A model generated the notes under the pieces. The model ran no database searches. It saw only the letters and a program-made list of their open reading frames with translations, and was not told where the DNA came from. Below, one piece after another: positions 56,501-64,000 of a stretch of 64,000 nt of DNA. A program made the position numbers and the translations under genes. The stretch's first letter is position 1. Every line of letters starts with the position of its first letter. The stretch comes from Phymorhynchus buccinoides (Eukaryota; Mollusca; Gastropoda; Neogastropoda; Raphitomidae). The stretch is from positions 27,957,384 through 28,021,383 of the forward strand of contig CM065686.1 in the NCBI GenBank assembly GCA_017654935.2, given 5' to 3'.

Positions 56501-57239
56501 TGGGCAATGCGGAAAAAAGCAAAAACGATGACGTGATCAGACGCTTATTTGCTGAGAAGGACGGACAAAGGCGCCTGAAAATAGAGAACCAAGAGCTACA
56601 CAATTAGTGATTAGCGATTGAACACATTTTTCTCTAGAGACTAAAAAAAACCTGGGATGTGAAGATGCGAAAACAAAGGAGGAATCCAGGATGGAGTATA
56701 GTTAGCGTATTAGTTTGCCTCACGATCCATCCAGTGAGATTCCCTTTTACGGGTTGTCATCGTCGTTGTCGTTCGTCGTCGTCGCCATCTCCTCCTCGTC
56801 CTCTGTTCGTCGTCATCGTCATCAGGTTGTCGGTTTTTTTGTAAAAACAATTTTTAAATACTGCTCTATCTTTCCTCTTCTCAACTTCTGCCCTCTCTGA
56901 CTCTGACTTTGACTTTGGACTTCTCTCTCTCATCTCTCGACCTCTCTCCTCTCTCTCTCTCTCTTCTCGCGAATCTAGGACTTCTCTCTTCTACTCTCTC
57001 TCTCTCTCTCTTTCCCTTCTCTCTCTATATCTCTTATAGAAAAAGGTATGGACGGTGGAATGTTGTGGAAGATGTCTTAGATAATGAGGGTGAATGATAT
57101 TCTTGGAATAGGACCTATTTCAGAGACGAAGTGTATGTGCCAAGTAAATAAGTTAAAGTAATGCAAGTCTGCTGGTCCAAGATGGATTATTGCAGATTTT
57201 TTTAAAAAAGGGTGAAGGTAAACTGTGCATTTTCTGACA

Positions 57240-58760
57240 AAGTTTTTTACAGCTATTTATTTAACAATGAGTTATACGCCCTGGAAAAATGGAAAGAATC
57301 CAATTTATATTACCCTTTTCTGTAAGGAAAAGGGGACGTAATACACTAATACATGTAACATCAGCAGCAAACTTCTATGGCTTCATTAATCATAGCAGGT
57401 ATACAACAATTGGATACGTACCTCAAGTGATATCCACAGGTGGACTCAGGCCACGGTTTTCTATTCCCCACAAATTGACCATTATTTTTCGCTAATGGCA
57501 GGCAGTAAAAAAAGTTAGTAATGAAAAAAGTTGTTATGTGGCTTTTGTAGATTTTCCCCCCCCCCCCCGCAAAAGGGCTTTCGACTCTATACTAGAAGTT
57601 GTTTGGATGGCCTGTTCCTTTAAACAAAAATGGCTAAAGGAATAAATTGTTGTATCGCTGCATTAAAAGTGAGGTCAAAGCAAAAAAATTAGATTTCTGG
57701 TTGCAAATACCTGTACTCGTGGGCAGCAAAGGGGAAGTGCAGGACATGTTTTGTTTTCGTTGTAAAATTAATGAACTCGCTTTAAGTCATAATCATAAGC
57801 CATAAGTCATAAGTGTATTATTGCCATCGGCAAACAAAAAACAAAACGCACATTGGAAAAATTGTCTTCCAACCTGTGAAATATGATTTAAAAAAATAAC
57901 ATCAAAATTAAAAATTAAAAAAATATATTCAAAAGATTGAAAACAGAAAAAGTTACACATAAGCCTATCATCAATCTGCTCTTTCTCCGCTTTCATGTAT
58001 TCATGGCAAAACCACCCAACCCACTTTCCGCCTCATTTTTGTTTTTAACTTTCTGTTCTTGTCTTCCTTTTTTTCTCTTCTTTTTTTTTTTTTTTTTGTT
58101 TGTTTTTCCCCCTTTTTCCCCTTTTTTTTTTTCTTTTCTGTTTTTTCTCCTCCATTTTTTTGCAGTCATGGTGTTCACTTTGATTAATTGAAATTGAAAT
58201 ATTTATTTTACTGTTGCTGACGGATCTTGCGTGTTATCTGCTACTGTTGGTTGGTTTACAGAGGACCAACGTAAATAACTTATATGCAGCTTGCAACAGA
58301 GTAATATGACAAAAAAACAAACATAATTGTGTTCGCAAGGGAGGGTATGTAGCTAGAAAATGAAACATGGTTTAGGGGCAATGAGGCGCATTAAAGTAGT
58401 AAACGATATCAATTACCTGGAAATTTATTGTTCAAACACGATACTTAGTTTTAGTTTTTGCATGTAATGAATAGCAAACAGGGCAACAAAGAGGAGCAGT
58501 TTTGGACATTCTTGTACTTGTACACAAAATATTTACGAAAATATTCGAATTCAACTATATGGTCGGGAATTGGGGCATGAGGAAAGGGCAAGAAAATTGA
58601 AAAAGATAATCTGTTTGCAATGAAAAACTATTCTTAAAGGTGATTGCCTCGACACCAAATGGATTCTTGTTATGCAGAGCTTAGGAAGGTTTCCCTTTGG
58701 TCTAGATGAGTTGGTATGTTACCTGGCAAGGCCTTCTCCAACTATAAAGCAACGTATTAT
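57240..58760 (+). pseudogene. Decayed non-LTR RT fragment (right-arm copy)
   Basis: Pieces in several frames: GLRPRFS-like remains of an RT box, VAFVDF followed by a poly-C run and remains of KAFDS (motif A, about 57535-57590), K(I/L)MNSL (about 57765) and, near 58195-58330, remains of the FADDLALLS block that is clearer in the left arm. After 58600 a CK..LK, STPNG-like and LGRFPF segment resembles the region downstream of RT in CR1/jockey-type LINEs. A T-rich stretch at 58076-58150 interrupts it. Confidence 0.55.
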
Positions 58761-58914
58761 TTAGCCAGCCGACAGATAACGGCTATTCCCCTCTGTATCT
58801 GGCAGGTCATTAGTTTAAACGATAACGGGCCTGCATAGCTTAATACAAGCAGCAGGCAGCAAGCTTCCCAAAATAGTTTTATCTCTTTGGCACATTTTGT
58901 TAGCCTCCCCCCTC

Positions 58915-59041
58915 CACACAAACCACGCGCGCACAGCACGCACCACACGGCACACCACGCGCGCACGCACACGCCAACCACGCACCACGCTACCAACGCA
59001 CGGCACACGCACACACGCACGCAACGCACGCGCACGCACAC

Positions 59042-59075
<34 letters not shown>

Positions 59076-59115
59076 ACCCACAACACACACACAAACACAC
59101 ACACCGCGGCGCACA
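58915..59115. repeat. CA/CGCA-rich tract
   Basis: CA dinucleotides with CGCACG interruptions, purest at 59045-59075. Confidence 0.95.
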
Positions 59116-59183
59116 AGAAACATCACAAACGACGGACCAGGAACTGCTACCAAAGCAAACTAAACAAAGCAACAAAAGCATTA

Positions 59184-59597
59184 GGTGTAGAGTGGCACAG
59201 AGGTAATCCCGCCCCCCCCCCCCGTCGCCTCGTGTCAAATAAAAAAACCCGAGCTCGAACCTGGTCAAGGGATGTTTCCCTCTCACGTCACACTAGGCCT
59301 ACGTGGAATATTTCGGGATGAGGTACAATAAAAACGAGGTTCCCGTGTGCCCATGCCCTTAGGCACACGTAAAACCCAGTGGCAACGAAAAAAAGTTGTC
59401 ATTTGGTCCCAAATTACCCACCTCCTTCTACCCTTCCTCACACACAGTCACACCAAAAGACACCATGGCAACGCCAAAAACAAAATGGGTACCGCCTTTT
59501 CTGGCTGCGCGCGCTCCCAAGCACCCGAATGTTCACAGAGGGGGGACGCACTCTGTGACATATAAGTACAATCATACATAATACAAAATTACCTAAC
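59184..59597 (+). mobile_element. tRNA-headed SINE, copy 2
   Basis: Same order as copy 1: GTGTAGAGTGGCACAGAGGT, CGAGCTCGAACC, GATGAGGTACAATAAAAACG, GGTTCCCGTGTGCCCATGCC, CACACGTAAAACCCAGTGG, CAACG and GTTGTCATTTGGTC, CACTCTGTGACATATAAGTA, then an ATAATACAAAATTACCTAA tail. It is longer than copy 1 because of homopolymer runs (12-C and poly-A inserts). Confidence 0.75.
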
Positions 59598-59799
59598 ATC
59601 CATTCATCAAATACACATAGAAAGGTAACGAAGGAAAAGGAGGGGACGGGAAAGGCTGTGGATAGAGAAGGGGAAAGAAAAAACAGGGAGGAAGGAAAGA
59701 CAGACAAATAAAGACGTACGTAGGACAGACAAAGAAACCACAAGAAAAACACAGTGCGGAGAATGAAAAAGGACAGACAAACAAAGGAGCGGAGCGCGG

Positions 59800-60165
59800 T
59801 GTCTGTGTGGGTGGTGTGTGTGATGTGGTGTGTTGGTGTGTGTGGTGTGTGTGTGTGTGTTTTGTGTGTTTGTTGGTGTGCGGATGTGTGCGTTGCGTGA
59901 GGGGGTGTGTTGCGTGTTGGGGATGTGTGCGTGTTGTGTTGTCGTGGCGTGCGTGTGTGTGTGCAGATGTGTGCAGTTGTGTGTGCGTCGAGTGCACGGT
60001 TTGTGTGTGTCTGCGTGCGGGCGCCGCTGCGCGCGCGGCGCGGCGTGGTGTGTGTGTCGTGTGGTTGTGTGTGTTGTGAGAGAGAGAGGAGAGAGAGGAG
60101 AAGACGAAGGAGAAGAGAGAAGAGAAAAGGATGAGACTGGAGGACAGAGAGAGAGAGAGAGAGAG
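59800..60165. repeat. GT-rich then GA-rich low-complexity tract
   Basis: GT/GTGCG sequence to about 60076, then a GA tract to about 60165. Open frames on both strands are Cys/Val or His/Thr repeats. Confidence 0.95.
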
Positions 60166-60239
60166 AACGAACGAAAAAAGTGTTTAATGAAAGAACGATG
60201 GACATGGAGGGGTTGGGGTTGGTGGGGGTGGGACAGCAA

Positions 60240-61000
60240 AGAAACATAAAATGCCAATAGATACATCAATAAAAATACGACAAAAAACCATGTTGGCAAT
60301 GTAGAAACATCGTACAAGTAACGTAAGTCAAACCAGTCAGCACAAAATCATCGGAATTTCTTAAAAATTTGAATCACGATTACACGTGAAACACGAATAG
60401 ATCACAGTTAAACAATTTTTGTTTTTTATTACTTCACATAGCTGTGACTCCTCACTACAAAAAACAACATAAACACGAAAACCCTCTCGTTTTCTTGCGT
60501 TTAGTTCAAATGCAACATTGTAGCCGGTCTATGGTAGCAGGGAAATAATTTTAAAATTCGGACAGACACTTTCTCGATGGAACCGCTGTTACTCCTCACA
60601 AAAACAAAAAAACCATGACTTCCAATATTTCATTGTCTCAAACGCTATAATGGCCTAAGACCAGACCACCCCGTCCAGTGGCTAGAATCTCTACAGAAGC
60701 CTGGAAGACCTGCTGCCTTCATAGAATTGAATACTGGGGGCTGTCTTGAGATGCTCGAGAGAGAAGTTCACCCGAGGCACACCAATGCCTTTTCCATGTT
60801 ATTTATTAAAAAAAAGTTATATCCGAATTTCCTCTGCCCTACAGTAAACAATTTCACAGTTCTTGGATTGGGCAAATGCTTGAAGTAGAATATCAAGGGT
60901 AAGGGAAGAATAATCTTTAAGAAAAGCAGAAAGATCTGTGTATAAATTGTACATTTTATCCATCTTCTACTTGGTTCATGCAAAAATGACATTTGCTAAA
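60240..61000. other. Unannotated sequence at contig end
   Basis: No recognised coding region or repeat. The contig ends at a 500-N gap. Confidence 0.5.
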
Positions 61001-61500
61001 NNNNNNNNNNNNNNNNNNNNNNNNNNNNNNNNNNNNNNNNNNNNNNNNNNNNNNNNNNNNNNNNNNNNNNNNNNNNNNNNNNNNNNNNNNNNNNNNNNNN
61101 NNNNNNNNNNNNNNNNNNNNNNNNNNNNNNNNNNNNNNNNNNNNNNNNNNNNNNNNNNNNNNNNNNNNNNNNNNNNNNNNNNNNNNNNNNNNNNNNNNNN
61201 NNNNNNNNNNNNNNNNNNNNNNNNNNNNNNNNNNNNNNNNNNNNNNNNNNNNNNNNNNNNNNNNNNNNNNNNNNNNNNNNNNNNNNNNNNNNNNNNNNNN
61301 NNNNNNNNNNNNNNNNNNNNNNNNNNNNNNNNNNNNNNNNNNNNNNNNNNNNNNNNNNNNNNNNNNNNNNNNNNNNNNNNNNNNNNNNNNNNNNNNNNNN
61401 NNNNNNNNNNNNNNNNNNNNNNNNNNNNNNNNNNNNNNNNNNNNNNNNNNNNNNNNNNNNNNNNNNNNNNNNNNNNNNNNNNNNNNNNNNNNNNNNNNNN
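61001..61500. other. Assembly gap of exactly 500 N
   Basis: A second fixed-size scaffold gap. Frames reported across it are meaningless. Confidence 0.99.
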
Positions 61501-61554
61501 TGAATTATTAAAGATGACTTTATGAATTCACAGAAACTTACACAAGTCTGCAGT

Positions 61555-61780
61555 GTGCGTGTGTGCGCGTGCGTGCGTGCGTGTGCGTGTGTGCGTGCGT
61601 GCGCGTGCGTGCGTGCGTGCGGCGTGCGTGCGTGTGTGTGTTGTGTAAGCATGCAAGTACATAAGTGCCCTGGGCAAGGCATCTCCACTACAAACAAATT
61701 CTAGCCTAAGCCCGCCAGAATAACATCTGACCCCTCTCCTATCTGGTAGTCATAGTCGGAAACGACAGACTAGCATACAA
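61555..61780. repeat. GT/GCGT tract and dispersed repeat
   Basis: GTGCGT repeats to about 61650, then a copy of the GTCATAGTCGGAAACGACAG repeat (61746-61765) also seen at 46470-46490. Confidence 0.7.
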
Positions 61781-61823
61781 TACAAACACAAGTGCATACA
61801 TACTAGTAACTACTGATTTTTAC

Positions 61824-61889
61824 CCGCATGTGGTCGGTATCTGTTGGAGACCCCTGTCCATCCTGCACAGCTTGTGATATGGACTGCAC
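61824..61889 (-). CDS. Candidate exon A, homologous to exon B
   Basis: Minus strand: acceptor ATATTACAG above 61889, donor GTAAAAATC below 61824. The 66-nt block reads VQSISQAVQDGQGSPTDTDH plus MR in phase 0. It is homologous to 62972-63034 (QSMASIQDRQESPT), with a single in-frame 3-base gap in the DNA alignment. A conserved frame and splice-like borders favour tandem exon duplication within a minus-strand gene. The protein is not recognised; the segment is polar and could be linker or coiled-coil. Confidence 0.45.
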
Positions 61890-62594
61890 CTGTAATATAA
61901 GATATTCAAATATTAACTGTTAAAATACCTGTAGGTCACTAGAAGCAAAAACATAAGTAATAGTATTTTACAGTTTTGTGAACATAAGCTATAACAAATG
62001 CAACATAATCAAACTACACATAGCTCAACTGTGACTTGGACATTTAAAAACATTGAGAGCCAGAGATTCAGATAAGTTTTATATACAAAGTTCTAAATAT
62101 AACATGGACTTTGGACACTCTTTTGCTAGTTTTATTTTACACTAACACTTGATTGTCGCTTTACAAAGAAAACTTGCAACATTTTCCAAGGAAAAACATT
62201 TTGACCACAAAAAATACCCACACCAATTACACAAAGTGTGATGATCATTTTGAGGGGCCTAGTCCTCTTTGTCAATCCATGAACTGATGCTCAGCTAAAA
62301 GAAATCCCACTGACAAGGATGAAAACTTTAGCAAACTATTTTTTTAATATGATGATTGAAATACAATCATAATTTTAAAGGCATGCTTCAAACAAACAAA
62401 ACAGTGATCAATGAAGGAAAGTTTATAAGCCGCAAGGCTTAGACTTGAGCCAGTCTCACACTATACTATACTGTACTATGATGTTTTTGTGTATAAATTT
62501 GTATAAGAATGGAAACACAAAAGACGCATGTTTATCAATCAGAAAAAAAAGACGTAAAATGAATTGACTCTCGCTGCGTCACTGTGTGCATGCA

Positions 62595-62615
62595 CGCGCG
62601 CGCGCGCGCGCGCGC

Positions 62616-62669
<54 letters not shown>

Positions 62670-62702
62670 TGTGTGTGTGTGTCTCTCTCTCTCTCTCTCT
62701 CC
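62595..62702. repeat. GC, GT and CT microsatellite
   Basis: CG dinucleotides (62597-62615), then GT (62620-62682), then CT (62683-62700). Confidence 0.95.
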
Positions 62703-62971
62703 ATGTGCATGCATTATACTGTATATGAATCGGGATGCTTATTAACAGTGATGTCCCGAGATCCAGGTCATAGGCCACTGACCTATTAAAATTGAAAATG
62801 TTATTTATTGTGTTCTCCCCTGTCAGGACAAATGTCTGATTAAATTTGCCAATACTGGCACGCTTTGTCTTATTGATTTCGGCAAGAGCCAGGACATTGT
62901 CCTGTTGATTTCTCTAATCTCAGGACAGTTTGTCCTGTCACTTTTCTATCCTCGGTACATCACTGGCTTAC

Positions 62972-63034
62972 ATACTGAATTGTACCTGTATGTAGGAGAC
63001 TCCTGTCTGTCCTGTATGGATGCCATGGACTGCC
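62972..63034 (-). CDS. Candidate exon B, homologous to exon A
   Basis: Minus strand: preceded by CAAACAAG at 63035 and followed by GTAAGC at 62971, or by GTACAA at 62985 if shorter. The frame reads QSMASIQDRQESPTYR. With the GTAAGC donor the length is 63 nt, a multiple of three, and the exon is phase 1-1. The phase differs from the simple reading of exon A, so one border is uncertain. It lies upstream of exon A by a putative intron of about 1.08 kb. Confidence 0.4.
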
Positions 63035-63039
63035 CTTGT

Positions 63040-64000
63040 TTGATCAGAAGAAAACAAAAATCATAGGGGAGACAAAATTCATAGATAACCATTCCCCTGT
63101 GGGATATTGGGAGGTAGTTCTGTGCCTCTTATTTCCTCTATTCTATCACTCCATTTGACTGCCTTTTCCCTTTGCTTACTGTCATCTACAATCTCTCTGC
63201 CTTACTGATCCATTCTCGTGTTTTTGTTCTAGACATTCTTACAAAGTTTTTCTGCATTTGAAAACGGACATGCTGATCCTAATTATTTATAAGGCGCATA
63301 ACGGCAGCATGGCACATCTGCATTTATGACAGAAGACTGTCTAAGTGGTTGAAGAAGAGCAAATAACCAAACATACTAGATCTAACACCAATATGACTTA
63401 GGGTATAATGTTACCAAATTTAAAAAAAACGTGCAGTAAGCTACTAAAGGTTAATTGGCTCTGGTTAAAATAAAGTACATGTAACGTACAGTAGTTTTCT
63501 CCCTCTTCTTCTTCTTCTTCTGTGGTGGTGAACAACCTCTTTATCTGGAAGTAACTGTACACACTTTAGGGGGTGACCATAGAAAAAGAGGCGGAAGAGG
63601 GAAAGAGAGAAAAGGGTACACACATTACATTAGGCCTATCAGTTTTCCAAGAAAAGGCTATGCACGTCACCCTATTAATTATTATTTACTTGGGTTCAGC
63701 TTCAATATCTAAGGTAAAAACAGGAGTAGCAAACAAAATTTAAAAAACTAGTTCCGGGCTGGGGAGGGGAAAACTACAGGAAGCTGCCGTCAGCTACTAA
63801 TTTTCACGTTCGCCCCCAGCAAGCTGGAAACTAGCCGACCCTAAACACCCCAGGTAGTGCCCAGGCCCCAACCATAAAGACAATTGATTGAGACACTGCT
63901 CAATCAATCAAACAATTGTACTTACACTTCGTTTTTCCACTGTAGGCTAAGTAATGTTGATCATCGACAGGTGCGTTGATCATTTTGATGTAGATCTAGG
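63040..64000. other. Unannotated sequence
   Basis: AT-rich with a CTT tract at about 63506-63520. An ATTGATTGA...TCAATCAAT inverted pair lies at 63882-63908. A strong GTAAGTAC donor-like site on the minus strand near 63918 could end another exon, but no frame supports it. Confidence 0.4.

Larger units (their letters stand above)
53065..58405. repeat. Right arm of large inverted duplication
   Basis: Mirror of 1-6527. Good match points: 53072-53105 with 6490-6520; 54040-54410 with 5040-5410; 54600-54730 with 4700-4860; 55400-55800 with 3540-3960; 56630-56720 with 2490-2600; 58200-58405 with 1-205. Indels dominate the differences. It is generally less padded with homopolymer runs than the left arm. 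Confidence 0.85.

Noticed and set aside
56750..56840. CG-rich island as a promoter
   Set aside because: It consists of GTC/GTCGTC repeats mirrored in the left arm and shows no other promoter feature.

Overview
This is a eukaryotic window, almost certainly from an animal and probably a marine mollusc. The evidence is intron-type splice signals, AATAAA signals, very dense dinucleotide and tetranucleotide repeats, LINEs, Penelope-like elements (PLEs), tRNA-headed SINEs and repeats full of AGGTCA half-sites. The molluscan assignment is inference. There are no operons, Shine-Dalgarno sites or CRISPR arrays. Most long open frames are artefacts of stop-free simple repeats. Two runs of exactly 500 N (6528-7027 and 61001-61500) show that three contigs were scaffolded together.

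Layout. 1-6527 is an inverted, indel-rich copy of 53065-58405. Both arms carry the same decayed RT fragment, GA/CT tract, CA/GT tract, Tx1-type LINE fragment and AGGTCA repeat in mirrored order. Either it is a real inverted duplication or an unpolished redundant contig placed in reverse. 7028-15000 is mostly non-coding, with two sparse gene models: a plus-strand C-terminal membrane-helix exon joined to a terminal exon at 9238, and a minus-strand exon (10178-10274) with a P2X7-tail-like cysteine motif that joins in frame to an ATG exon at 13946-13959. 15184-17177 is a broken minus-strand PLE. 18264-18481 is a hAT-like MITE. 19063-23493 is a degenerate two-ORF LINE. 23500-31000 is simple repeats, a candidate solo LTR and a tRNA-headed SINE. 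31414-35056 is a minus-strand L1/Tx1-type LINE ORF2. 36263-39405 is the most interesting unit: imperfect terminal inverted repeats of about 130 bp enclosing a broken gene with a FEN1/XPG-like nuclease fold and a C-terminal CXC cysteine cluster. 40135-42095 is a minisatellite in two opposite orientations around telomere-like motifs. 44240-45220 is a tandem AGGTCA-rich repeat. 47183-49107 is a second PLE, with all RT motifs and a GIY-YIG nuclease in two frames. 49950-61000 is poor-quality, repeat-rich sequence including the right inverted arm and a second SINE copy. 61501-64000 holds two short homologous minus-strand exon candidates.

How it works together: this is a transposon-dominated intronic or intergenic landscape. 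Nothing in it looks like an intact, complete host gene. All recognisable enzymes (reverse transcriptases, APE and GIY-YIG endonucleases, FEN1-like nuclease) belong to mobile elements, and all are broken by frameshifts, deletions or truncation. Host coding content is limited to a few short candidate exons.
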